Below, piece after piece: positions 38,271 through 49,293 of a stretch of 64,000 nucleotides of DNA. The notes below the pieces were generated by a model that was given only the letters and a program-made list of their open reading frames with translations, had not been told where the DNA came from and searched no databases. A program made the translations under genes and the position numbers. Positions within the stretch are counted from its first letter, which is position 1, and each line of letters opens with the position of its first letter. The DNA comes from Trichomonas vaginalis G3 (lineage: Eukaryota > Parabasalia > Trichomonadida > Trichomonadidae): positions 37,091,896 through 37,155,895 of the forward strand of contig NC_067206.1 in the NCBI RefSeq assembly GCF_026262505.1, given 5' to 3'.

Positions 38271-41200
38271 TTATGTGTCATAATAGAACCCACTCGGACC
38301 AAGCTTTACTTTCTTCCTGACTGAGTTTTTAACTCTTCTTTTTCCTTCATTGCCACTACTTTCACTAGATGAGGTTACTTCTTCACTACTTTCACTTTGT
38401 TCTACTCTTCTCTTCTTCTTTGGTGTCGCTTTTGGTAACTTGCCCTCTGCTTCAAGTTGTTGCATCTTTGCCTCATGTTCACCTAGTATGTTGTAAATTT
38501 CCCATGTCCTTTTTGCCTTTGGGCTCTGGTCGCCCATCTCAGGTAACCTATATCCTAGAAAGATTTTGTCATAGTTTGTATTTGAGTCTTCGCATATTGT
38601 TTGCATGACTCTTTCCTGAGTTTCCGGTTCAAGCTCTTCAAACAGAGCTTGTCCATATGGAATAAGCTCGTTTCCAAATATATGTTTTTGTAGCCATTCT
38701 GGTTTCTTTCCATGTTACCAATAATATCTTTTGTGAATGGGAAAGCTTTTACCCAATGTTTCAGTCTTGCGTCATTTATTTCTGTAGTTGGTTTTATTTT
38801 GTCAAGGAACATGTTTTTTCAATACTAACATTTCATTTGGTACTGTCCATTTGAGTTTTCTTAAATATTCATTCCTTCTCGGTTCATTGTCTGCAAAGTA
38901 AGTTTTTATGACATTTTGCAAACTTTCGTTTGCAAGGTCATGTACAATAGGTTCTCTTCCTTCTCTCTCCCTAACTTTCTTTCTAAACTCTTCACCAAAT
39001 ATACCATCTCTATGGTTCTGTGTAGTTCTTTGAGATAAATGTTTTAGAACGTCAGGTGTTATATTTCCATCAGCCATGTTCATTTCATACTGGTCCAAAA
39101 TATCTGCATGTTTCATATCTTTCAATGGCATTAAAGCCGCGCTGAAAATACCAGCTATATCTGGTTCACCATTCACTTCCATTGCGTCTACAACTTCTTG
39201 GAATTGAGGTTTGTAAGTTTATGAACCACCTATCCGGATTAGCTTTATGACCCCATCTCATTGTAGTTCCATAGTCTGCAGAAACAAAAGTAGGTTTGTT
39301 TCCATATTGGTTAGGTTCTGAATGAACTTTAAACAATGTTTCATTTCTATATGTTTTGTTGAAATTTAACCTTTTATTTTCACCGAGTTCAGCCGAAGAT
39401 TGAACGTTATATGCTCGTAAGTAAAAAGGATTGTTGTATTTGCGTACATTTTCTTTCAGTACTTCCATTCTATGCTGAATATTTTCATCTGATGTTGGAG
39501 TCTTTTGTATGTCGGCGAACATTTTTCGATATTCTTCTACTATGTCAGCCGAATTTTTCTTAGACTCTTGGAAAGATTCCATATTCTCCGCATACTCTTG
39601 TTGAGGGTCAAGATTTTTCGGCTGTTCCAAATCTTCATCTAGTTCTGTGAAGTTAGTTTCCAAAGGAGGGACTTGTTCGTTTCCTTCAGGCTCTTCTAGC
39701 TGTTGTTGCTGAACTATTTCTTCCATGTCTGGTTGTATCTGAACTTCTTCCTGTGGAGTTTCTTGTACCTCATCTGCTGGCATTTCATATATTCCGAGAC
39801 CGTTTTTAACAAGTTCCCTATTTAAGCCATCCGCATTCATAACCCTTTCTTCTTTCGTTCCGTCTCTATTTTTTACGCGTTTCATGAAGATAGTTGAATT
39901 ATCATTTATCTCTGACACCAAATATCTCGGAGTAAATTCATCCATGTCATTTGGATGATATGCTATTAAATCATATCCCTTAGCGAGCTTGTATTTTCCA
40001 GGTTTGAAATTATATCCCATTTGGTGCTGAACCATAAAGCTAAATAGGTTCGGGTCAGTATTTCCTTCCTTGAACTTTCTAATAGCTTCTTTATATCTGT
40101 CACTAAAGTCAAGAGTATCTGGGTAACCATAATTTTCCTTAAGCATTTTTAAGAATTCTTGGTTTCCTTGTTCTCTACTTCTTTTATGTCCTTGCTCTGT
40201 TTGTGGTTGTTGCTGTGCAGTGTTTTGAACTGTTGGTTGTGGTGCAGTGTTTTGAACTGTTGGTTGTGGTGCTGGATTTTGAACTGTTGGTTGTGGTGCT
40301 GGATTTTGAACTGTTGGTTGTGGTGCAGTGTTTTGAACTGTTGGTTGTTGTGTTGGTTGTTGTGTTGGTTTTGGTGCATGCCTGTGTCTGTGTCCATGTG
40401 ACGATGTAAATGTTTTAGGTAGTCCTGGTGCAGGTGCTTCTCTTGGAGGGTTTGGTGGTATATAAGTTCCACCAGCTGGCACATATGTTCCATCTGCAGC
40501 ATAATGTCCTACCTGACTTTTCGTTCTTAAGAAAGCATTTACTAGGTCTGTTTTGGTCTGTTGTAACTCTTTTTCTTGACTTTCCACAACACAGTTGCTC
40601 TAACGGCGTCATAGGCACTTTGAACTGCCTGTCTCGTTGCTGCATCTGTTATTTTCGTCATATTTTGTGCTACTTCTCTTAACTCGTTGTCGAAACCTTC
40701 AGACTTCAGTTTCTTTCCAGATGAGAAGTCGTTCACTAGTTTCACCTTACTATGAAGAGCTTCGAAGGCGTTCTTAAAGTCAGCATTCATTAAAGCTTCA
40801 TTTGAACTGTCTTCATCCGCTTGTATTTTTGTCCTTATTGACCCTATAAGTTGGGCTGCTTTGGCGTTGGCTTGGGCATCTAACCAGTCATTATTAGCTT
40901 TTATATATTCTGCGCTTTTCATTGCCTTTTGCATGGCTGCGTCGTTATTTTTACTTTCTTGTGCTAAGTTTTCATACTGTACGGTTTGGTTTTGCAACTG
41001 TAAAAGTTTTTTCTGCCTTTACATTTGCTTCAACTTCTTTTTTATACTCATCGCTATCCATATATGTCTTCAGGGCTTTTTGTTTTATTTCTTCATCTTT
41101 CAGTACTTTATATTGAGTAGTATGGTTTTTCAAATTTATAACATCTTGTTCCATTTTTGCTACTTCTGCTGCTTTTTCTGACACTTTTTTCGCATATTCC

Positions 41201-41637
41201 TCTGTACTTAGTTCTTTCAGTTGCTCTTCTTTCTTCTTTTTCTCTACGTTTAACTCATTGAGTTTCTTTGTGTGTCTGTCATATTCTAGTTTCTTTTCGT
41301 TTTCACTTATTTGTTTCTGTATGTCTATGTTTGACTTTTTGACATCTGTTATTTGATTTTTGAGTGAACTCAAATTCATTTGACTTTGAGGGTTATAAGC
41401 TGTTCCGTCTGCAGCTCCACCATAGCCTGCCATTTTCGCTAAAAGTGCCGCTCTTAAACCTCCACTCTGTGCACCAATAACTCGGTTTAAAAGCATAGGG
41501 TTGCTTGACATTTGTTGCAACATAGTGGGGTCATTCATAATTTGTTGTTGCAACTGTTGTTGTGGTGTCAGTTTTACTATTGGATGTTTCAATGCTCCCT
41601 TCCTCTTACGTATATTCTTACGTAGCTTACGTGGCAT
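38271..41637 (-). pseudogene. Long structural protein with coiled coil and Gln-Pro repeats (element 2)
   Basis: The locus begins MPRKLRKNIRKRKGALKHPI behind TTTTTAACTTCACTTAAAATG. In order it has a basic start, a long coiled coil, a Pro/His-rich linker with six QPTVQN(T/P)AP repeats (about 40,210-40,360), a region with TDLNFTELDEDL-like acidic sequence, and a Lys/Ser-rich acidic and basic end. At about 3.4 kb it is the largest coding block of the element. Its role is unknown, perhaps a scaffold or tegument-like protein. It is broken, with several breaks. Confidence 0.65.
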
Positions 41638-41849
41638 TTTAAGTGAAGTTAAAAAGCGGTTTTTGACAGATGTTTATATGACACTATTTGTTCAGCACAA
41701 AAAACTACTCGGTCAAAGTGTTGTCAGTTTTGTAAAATAACCGTCCTATCTCATTCTATAAGGGGAAAAAGACTTCTCAAAGTATACTTCCGTGGAACGC
41801 CTGTAACTTTTCCTGTAGCGACGATAGACCCTTACTTGTCCGGACAAAG

Positions 41850-41922
41850 TTATACTAAACATCTTCAGGGCTAGAGGGCACGAAGTGCCTGGAGGCCCCA
41901 CTACCTTTTTTTTTTTTTTTTT
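41850..41922 (-). repeat. Right terminal inverted repeat of element 2
   Basis: Read outward-in, this is an A-tract of 17, GGTAGTGGGGCCTCCAGGCA, and on to GATGTTTAGTATAA. The internal hairpin is GGCACttcGTGCC where the left end has GGCGCgttGCGCC. Next to it is TTGTCCGGACAA (41,838-41,849), a 12-base palindrome. Confidence 0.9.
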
Positions 41923-41928
41923 GAGTTA
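41923..41928. repeat. Right 6-bp target-site duplication of element 2
   Basis: GAGTTA follows the T-tract directly and equals 19,005-19,010. Confidence 0.8.
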
Positions 41929-42094
41929 CTTTGAATTCCTTGAATTTAAATAAAATATTGAAAAAATCTACCTAATTTCTTATGTATTCAAGCATAGACA
42001 AGCGGGACATATCACAAAATACAAAAATGATATAAAAACATTCAACGTATAACATATTTTATTGACAATAAAAACAAATAAGAAAGAATTTAGA

Positions 42095-44253
42095 TTAATC
42101 ATAACCAAACTGCATATTGTCGATGTTAGAAATAGCATACAGTAGCTTTTCACGCAAGATTTCTTTAGTTGGATAGTCAGGGATCTTGATTCTTCTCATG
42201 CAAGTCTTTGCAGTTGGGAAAGCTTCAAGATTTTGGTCTCCTTTATCTAAGCTAATCTTAGGATTGAGTTTCTTCAAGTCGTTTTGAGGGAATTTTTGAG
42301 ATCCGGTAACAAATTTTAGGAAATTTTGGAAAGTTTCTTGATCAAATTCCGCTAATATCTCAAATAGCCATTTTTGAATATTAGGCGTTACACCTTGCGA
42401 ACAATCAATGCTCTCTCTTAGATCTTCAATTGTATAATTGTATTTGTTGTTTCCACAAATGATTTGCTTTAATTCTTCAGATGAAAACAATTTTAATGCA
42501 CTTGGAGCCATAACAGTACCAAAGCCTTGGATAAAATCTTCAAGAACATATTTGAAATAATTTTCAACCTTGAATTGTTCTAAAACATATTGACAATTTT
42601 CTTCAGTAATATCTCCATCACCAAGGTTAAAGGTAGCAAGATCACATCCAATCAATTTCTCGGGATTATTGAACATATTTGCATAACTTTTATCAATTTC
42701 AGTCCAATCGAATCTTTCTCCACAAAGTAACTTGAAGAATGCATCACAAAATGCATCATTTATTGTAGCTTGCATAATTATTGTCTTTGCAATTAAAATA
42801 CCAAATTCTTTCATGTTTTTTGCACCATGGATAGGCATATATCCCATCTCATATTTTCTAAATGTCTGATCTCTCTGTAGAAATTCATTTGTTAGTGAAA
42901 AAATGAATTCTCTCGAAGGACCACTTCCGATACCGGCTTCGCCATAGAATTTACAGTCCCAATTCAAAGTTCCTGGACCACAATGCTTCAGAATTTTCAA
43001 TCCGTCTTCAAAAATCTTATCTTTTCGGACAATAATAGAAGCTTTGTATTCGGAACCCTTCTCAGATAGCGCGTGATCAACACTTATGTACTTGATATTG
43101 AGGAAACTGTATCTTGTATCGTATGAAAATAAAAATGGATATTGATAAATCAACCGAGATATAGGATGTAAAGAACAAATCGTTGATTTAACATTTTTTT
43201 CGATTTTATCTCTTGCAAACGTATCAAGTTTTTCATTTATCAAATATTTTTTGGTTTTGTAGTAGTATTCACGGATTTTGAAGTGAACTGCAGCAAGAAA
43301 TGGATCAGACACTCCAATGGGCTCAGTTCTGATGTATTTTTCGTTATCTTTTGCAGGTTTAAGTTTTAAATGAATATCATTGCAATCTTCATTCAATGCA
43401 AATACTGCTTCTAATAAAGTATATATTGGGTAAATGGAACCTTTTTCTCGTTGAGATAAATAAAAAATTTCGGTATAACACCTGTTTCATGCAAAATATT
43501 AGTAATTCTTGGAATAGCAACTCCAGTTTCTGATTTAGGATAATCAACAATGTCTTTACAGTGCTTTTCCCAAGTATCTTGTAAAATTGAATGATTTATT
43601 AATTTCTTTGTGGTTAAATACTTGAAAACAACTGATGATAGATCAGAATTATAGGGAAATTTCGATAAAATTTCTTTTGATTCATTGATTGAAATTTTGA
43701 CATTCAAAATTGGATATGTTTTCTCGGCATCATACTCTCTACCAGTCATTTCATTTTGAATAGTGGTTAGCAAAAAATCTAGTAGTTTGTTAAATTTGTC
43801 ACGAATTTCTTTATCTTCAGAATCACTTGGTTTTGTAATAGGATTTAATAACAATTCATGTATATCGACTAGAGGTAATTTTTCTTGGTTTAGAAGTGTG
43901 TTATAAAACCTTGATAAAAAATCATTTGGATTAATTATTCTTTGGTTGGTAAACATCTTGAACACATCTTTGACTCCTGATTCTATGATGATATCTGGGT
44001 ATTTTTTAACTAGATTGAGGATTGTTTGAAAAATAAAAGATAAACTCGTAAAAGAAATATAATTAATATCAACACTTCGCAGATTTTTTATAAATTCGTA
44101 TATTGTCTGCTTCAAATCTTCATCTTCTGAAGATGTGCACAAAATAGAAAAGAAATCATCTAAAATTGCTCCATCCTTCAATTGCAGATATTCCTCTAGG
44201 ATAGGAATCTTGTTAATGAGATCTTGAAATTGAATCTTATCTTTTTGTTGCAT
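42095..44253 (-). CDS. HECT-type E3 ubiquitin ligase, with one apparent frameshift
   Basis: The host protein has about 719 residues. The C-terminal half is a HECT domain: FYGEAGIGSGPSREFIFSLT, GYMPIHGAKNMKEFGILIAK, FSSEELKQIICGN and the catalytic PTAKTCMRRIKIPDY with the active Cys. These enzymes take ubiquitin onto that Cys and pass it to substrates. The N-terminal part (from MQQKDKIQFQDLINKIPILE) is helical and has no domain I know. Reading frame shifts at a run of five T (43,442-43,446): the first frame ends soon after (43,411), and the second continues in step with the HECT fold. An ATG is missing from the second frame, so this is one gene. It is either a homopolymer error or a young pseudogene. 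A TCATT initiator lies 24 bases before the ATG. Confidence 0.88.
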
Positions 44254-44276
44254 TATTTTAGAATTTAAAAAATAAA

Positions 44277-44281
44277 AATGA
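44277..44281 (-). promoter_or_regulatory. Initiator-like TCATT of the HECT gene
   Basis: On the minus strand TCATT fits the trichomonad initiator consensus TCA-Y-W, about 24 bases before the ATG at 44,253. Confidence 0.5.
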
Positions 44282-44405
44282 AGACAAATTTTTTAAAAAC
44301 GGATAATTGATTTACCCATATTCACATTCCTTATAATTTTTAAAATTTCCACAATTAAAAAAATTTGGTAAAAGTGACTTTGAAGACAAAAAGTGGCGTA
44401 ATAAT

Positions 44406-44753
44406 ATGAGTGTTTATTACTCACAAGTTGCAGACAGTTTTGAGAAACATTTTCTTGAATTGTCGACAAAGGCTGAATCAATACATCCTTTCTTTGCACC
44501 AAATGCTGTAGCAAAGATTTTTGACGAAGATATTCAAGGAGTAGACAATATATTAAAGAAATATGAAAATTTATTACCACTTAAAAAGTCTTCTGCGAAG
44601 TCTTCCGCACAACCTGTCGAAGGAGGCTTAATTTATACAAATATTTTCGATTCAAATGGAAAGAAACTCATATTTACTTTTGAAATCAAAGAAGTAGATA
44701 CAAAAGATCATAGATACGGAATCACAGCGAATATTATCACTAGTTATGATTAA
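44406..44753 (+). CDS. NTF2-like small protein
   Basis: The 115 residues begin MSVYYSQVADSFEKHFLELS. The order of helix (VADSFEKHFLEL), a PFFAPNAVAKIFDE-type strand, a helix with IQGVDNILKKYENL and then three strands fits the NTF2 fold. NTF2 carries Ran-GDP into the nucleus; similar small proteins have other roles, and no residue here decides between them. It is divergent from the HECT gene, 152 bases apart. The stop is followed by TTTAAG, compatible with a trichomonad poly(A) signal. Confidence 0.6.
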   Translation: MSVYYSQVADSFEKHFLELSTKAESIHPFFAPNAVAKIFDEDIQGVDNILKKYENLLPLKKSSAKSSAQPVEGGLIYTNIFDSNGKKLIFTFEIKEVDTKDHRYGITANIITSYD

Positions 44754-45337
44754 TTTAAGTTGTTTTTTTATTTTCATTAATAATAAATGTCTTAGTTGTA
44801 GTTTTAATACTTGTTTTAATACATTTAATATTAGCTATTGCTAAATATGATAGCCATCCTTCTATTTTGAATTTATATAATACCCTCTATTTCCAGGAAT
44901 TACCGTTTAAGGTTATTTTTTGCATCAAAAAATTCAATTTTAGCATGATTAAAGTATTATTTTTAAAAAATAACAATAAAATATTAATTTATACAAAAGT
45001 GTTATATATCCCTTACATTTTTGTGGCAAATGGAGAGGGTAACGGCGTCGAAATTGCATAATTTCAATTCTCCTTATCTCAACGAATACAAGAGGGATGG
45101 GACTGAAATTAGGCTATTTTATTAGGTATGAGGTATCAAACATTTTCACTGATGAAGAATTGAAAAAGCTGATTTCAACTTTCTAATCATACCTTATATA
45201 TGAGGTATCATATCAAAATACTGATATGTTATTACTTATGGGGCCACCCGAATGTTCTCACAATTTGTTTGTATAGATATAAAAATAATTATATTAAATT
45301 TAAATTAAGTCTTTTATTCCTAAAATGAATACTTTTT
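44754..45337. other. Spacer without a gene
   Basis: AT-rich. It has a short direct repeat of ATGAGGTATCA (near 45,128 and 45,200) and a 64-codon frame at 44,867 with no supporting feature. Confidence 0.6.
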
Positions 45338-47983
45338 GATATTTTTATATGGCAGTCCCAACGGGAACCGCGGTAATTTACCGAGGTTTCCGCACACCGG
45401 TTCCTTTTTTTTAGGAATTTTTTAGATTAAAAAATATGCTTTGTAAATCATTTTTTGTAAATCGGCAAAAATTTGGAAATATTCTGACGACAATAAATCT
45501 GGGAATAGTATTTTAAATACGAGAACAACCTATTTAAAAGTGTTTCGCTCGATTTTGTATAATTTCAAATTTTCGCATATAGCTTTCCGTGAATTACCGT
45601 GATTTTACCGCCACATCAATAGTTTACGACACTTTTTCCGTAAATTGAGTAGTTTACTGCACTTTTTCCGTAAAATTGAGTTACGGGAATCCGTAAGATT
45701 ACCATACCTCACTTCTAGTTGAAAATAGCATTCGTATATAATAAATAGATATATTATTGATATTTTTGATTTTGAATTACGGAAAAAGTGAGTTCAGAAC
45801 TTCCAATTATTATTTGATTAATTATGTTAAAAATACTATAAGGAATTAAAATACATAATGTTGAAATTTGAATTACGGAAAAAGCGAGGGTGAAAGTGAA
45901 GTGAAAAAGTAAGATATTTTTTGTTGAAATAATCATAGTTGTACAATTTTGAAACTATATGTAAAGCTATAAATTGAATAAATTCAAAAACAAAAATTGT
46001 TTATTCTTATTAATAAATTTATATTAATCAATATTTGAACAACCCGTAATTAAAATTGAATTCCTCTTAAAATTTAATCCATACGTTAATTTTTAATTTG
46101 CTCGGCGAATGCCGAGCTTCCCTACTTCTCTTGTCATTCCTTCAAAAACTCTAATCTCATCGCACTTACAAACATCATGATTTGATGTATTGTCGAGAAA
46201 TCTTAGACTTGTTTGTCATTTGATTATAGCATTTGAAAGTCATCTCGAAAATCGATTAACAAGACAATTTCCCAAACATCTACATACAAGTAGATGATGG
46301 TAAACCCATTAGAGTTGTTTTGCTATGATTCCTCCAATCTTATGATGAGAAAAATCATATCAAAACAGCTCTAATCGAACATTCTACACAGCTTAGCATC
46401 CAGCTAGTTCCAAGTAATGCGATTACAACATCAACGGCCAAAGCCTTTCAGAGTCCTTTAATCATTTCTTCTCATCTCAATGTGAAGTGGCCCCAAACGA
46501 ACTACAAGCTGACTTTACAACGCATTACAACCCGGTTAATACGAGCATATACATTAGAGCTGCTTTGTTATGATCTCCCTCATCAATTGATGAGAGATCT
46601 CATTATGAAGCAGCTCCAATCGAACTAAAAACCTACATACAAATGAGTGAAAACAAACTCATTAGAGTTGTGTTGCTTTGATTTCTCTCATCAGAAGATG
46701 AGAGATACCAGAACAAAACAACTCTAATCAAACTTTCTACACAACTCAGCACAGAATCAATGCAAAGTAATGCGTCTGTATCGTTAACAAGCAAAGTTGT
46801 TTCGGGTCCTTCCATTTTGGAAGAATTCGGAACAACTTTGCGAATTGATAGTGTAAACCCATATACATGAAAGCGTGCATGCATAAAGACAGGTATTGTC
46901 AGCAATGACTACCTGCCCAGCTATGAGTGATCAGAGAATTACCATCTCAGGCTTTTTGAGAACGTTTCAGCCAGGACCCTCGTATGTTGACTGTGAGAAA
47001 GGCATCCTTTATCTGAAATAGATGCTTTTCCAACAATCAAATTCGAAGATCTTCGACGTTGTTGTAAAAAGAGAAGGAGAAGGAAAGAAGAGGAAGGAGA
47101 GGAAGAAGTAGTCATGTGATTTTATCCCAAGCATATGGGGATTCTAAATTTTTGTCCCTATCGTTATCCCAATTGAATTTTTTTTTGGAATTTAAAAATT
47201 TTTTTTCTCCATGTAAACTTAAATTTTAATTTTTACCACTAAAATGCAATATTTCAACAAATTAATGAGTAATAATATTTTAATTTATAATAAATATTAT
47301 AAATCTCCTCAATTTAATGTAATTATTGTATTAATTTTTGTTGAAAATATAAAATCTTCAAGTAAATGATGTGAATTTAATATTTTTAGAATGTTGTTTA
47401 ATTGTACTATATTATGCATGTAAAATTTTGTTACAATACATTTTATATGGGATCCCCATTGCCCAATTGAGAGAAAATTGAGAGGTGGGATTGGGCTAGC
47501 CCAATTCAAAATATCCCAGGTGGAAATAAAAAAATTAACAATTCAACATAAAAAAGCATCTTAAATAATAATGATAAAAAGAAATTTTGTATGAATTTCA
47601 ATCAAATTTGTTTTTATTCAACTTAAGAAATCACTTCATTAATGAAAGAAGTCGGGTTCACAACATATCCCGATCTTGAAACGAAACAACATGTTTTTTT
47701 GATGCCCTAAACGGGGGGTCGCCAGCAAAAAAAAGATGTCAAAATTTATCCCAAAAATTTAAAAAAAATCGAAGAAAGTGCATCCCAGGGATTATAAAAT
47801 TTAAGTTTTCACATCTCTAGGAAGAAGGAAAGGAAAAGAAGAAGAAGAAAAAAGAAAAAAAAAGAAGGACATATTAAATATAATGCGCACTTAATAGTGC
47901 CGAGGCGGCGGAGCCCCCGAGGCGCGATTTTTTTGACCCTATATTACCGCACGGCAATGTTTTTCTCGATTTTGTACAGCCCT
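45338..47983 (+). mobile_element. 1.93-kb dispersed repeat, copy B (interrupted)
   Basis: This is the same repeat as 15,609-18,804 in the same orientation, about 29.7 kb away. It lacks the mariner-type insertion (intact TA at 46,025-46,026) and instead has a hAT-type insertion in the polypurine tract. Hairpins and GC-rich end are conserved. See copy A for the structure. Confidence 0.87.
47109..47819. mobile_element. 711-bp hAT-type non-autonomous insertion
   Basis: The 8-bp GGAAGAAG occurs on both sides (47,101-47,108 and 47,820-47,827) and once at the empty site in copy A. The ends are TAGTCATGTGA and, inverted, TAGAGATGTGA. An 8-bp duplication with TAG-type ends fits hAT. No transposase frame is present. 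Confidence 0.82.
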
Positions 47984-48285
47984 ATATTAAAGAGACTTTT
48001 TATATAATATTCATAAAGATTTTCCAAAAATATGATACCGCAAAATTAAAAAAGTGACGTCTTGAGTGGAGTCAAAGGGCGAAATTGCTAGCTAAATGTT
48101 TTTTTAGCGAAATTGCGTATTGTACGTTTTTTTCGCAAAACGAAACCCTTATTAAAAAATACCTAATTTAATTCAACTTTATATATACTTTTTTATGAAC
48201 TCATCATCGAACAACGATAAAATTATCGTTTGTCAAATGGGTGGCTAAGAATTTTCTTAGATAATATAGTATTAAATGAAATTAT
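47984..48285. other. Spacer with the inverted 19-mer
   Basis: AT-rich, without a gene. It has GCAAAACGAAACCCTTATT (48,135-48,153), the inverse of 14,720-14,738, and near it two GCGAAATTGC-like steps. Confidence 0.6.
48135..48153. repeat. Inverted partner of the 14,720 19-mer
   Basis: GCAAAACGAAACCCTTATT, an exact reverse complement of 14,720-14,738, 33.4 kb away. Confidence 0.5.
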
Positions 48286-49293
48286 TCATGTTATCAGATT
48301 CGAATTGATTCCATTTTGATAACTCTTTCTTTTTTGGATCAGATAGACAGTAAGACTTATTCCAATTACAACAATTATAATGGCTGCAACAATACAACAA
48401 ATAAAAACAATAGATAAGCCCGAAGAATATAATAAAGGATATTTTTGGGATATGTTTTCAATTGTGAAAATTCCCTCTTTTGCTGTAACTGTTATCGTCA
48501 TTTCTGGAAAATACCATTCTGAATCATTTTCAGAAATTGATTGATTTGCCTCAGGTTCCCATTCAATTTCAACATTACTTGAAACGTATATATCCTCATT
48601 ATAATAGAATTTCGTGTAAATAAATATTTCTTCATTCTTATCTAAAGTTGTTTGGAACTTATATATAGTATTATTATAATACTCGCTATCGGTATTATAA
48701 AAGAGATCAACATGCTTATCTCTCTTATATTTCAAAGTCTTTCTTAATGGACTGACAATTTGAATTCTCGAACCTAAATCTGTTTTTTTCTTCTTATTTT
48801 TATTGACCTCAATAATCTGTTTCAAATTAAATTTATCTTTATTTTTAGTTGAAACAATATTTATAGTTCCACTCGTGCCTTTCCAGCTAGAATTTGGTAT
48901 ATTTTGGTTTTCCTGATAAAATGAAATATCAATTTCCATAAATTGAATACGACAACCATCTGTTGAAAGACATGTTACTTTAGATATAATTTTTGCAAAA
49001 TGTACATGATCTCCAAGAACCGCTAATGCATTTTTAACTGTATTCGTTTTATTATATTTAATTTCAAATAGCTTAATTTCATATGGCATTGCTGATATCG
49101 TTTCATATTGACCTTTTCCTGCAAGCATCATTGAACCTTCAATACACGCAAACTGGTCTTTTTTCAGATCTACGAATTTTGGACGTAAATCTGCAGATTC
49201 AATTTTTTTACATTCTGGGAATATGTCTTCTGGATATGTTATTGTTGGCTTTCTCTGAGACATGCAAGTTATAGCAAAGAAACTAATTATCAT
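48286..49293 (-). CDS. Type I membrane protein, paralogue 1
   Basis: The 335 residues have a short hydrophobic start (MIISFFAITCMS), a long ectodomain with spaced Cys residues (FPECKKIE, QFACIEGSMMLAGKG, VTCLSTDGCRIQFM), one transmembrane segment near residues 291-315 (IVFICCIVAAIIIVVIGISL) and a basic tail of about 20 residues. The paralogue at 50,521 has the same order and motifs. It looks like a trichomonad lineage-specific surface family; no domain name fits. A TCACA initiator-like motif lies about 12 bases upstream. It is open throughout. Confidence 0.8.
   Translation of the reverse strand: MIISFFAITCMSQRKPTITYPEDIFPECKKIESADLRPKFVDLKKDQFACIEGSMMLAGKGQYETISAMPYEIKLFEIKYNKTNTVKNALAVLGDHVHFAKIISKVTCLSTDGCRIQFMEIDISFYQENQNIPNSSWKGTSGTINIVSTKNKDKFNLKQIIEVNKNKKKKTDLGSRIQIVSPLRKTLKYKRDKHVDLFYNTDSEYYNNTIYKFQTTLDKNEEIFIYTKFYYNEDIYVSSNVEIEWEPEANQSISENDSEWYFPEMTITVTAKEGIFTIENISQKYPLLYSSGLSIVFICCIVAAIIIVVIGISLTVYLIQKRKSYQNGINSNLIT

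Larger units (their letters stand above)
19011..41922. mobile_element. Element 2: Maverick/Polinton, whole length, genes broken
   Basis: The element is 22,912 bp between GAGTTA duplications. The ends are inverted repeats of about 73-77 bp capped by an A-tract outside. Parts in order are Dam-like methylase, small proteins, fibre, RVE-type integrase, tandem-repeat and KilA-N region, packaging ATPase, D5-type helicase, penton candidate, ISCCG-family protein, major capsid protein and a long structural protein. A protein-primed polymerase B was not recognised. Many genes are broken, a couple of dozen breaks or more in all, so it is a fossil clearly older than element 1. Perfect target duplications and well-matched ends argue against great age. 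Confidence 0.85.

Noticed and set aside
38271-38606. Reading 38,271-38,606 as a separate acidic/basic protein
   Set aside because: It lies in the run of the long structural gene, and nothing shows its own start.
40159-40682. Plus-strand Cys/Leu/Trp-rich frames opposite the Gln-Pro repeats
   Set aside because: They are shadows of the 30-bp coding repeat on the other strand.
44867-45061. 64-residue frame in the host spacer
   Set aside because: Low-complexity composition, no start signal and no homology evident.
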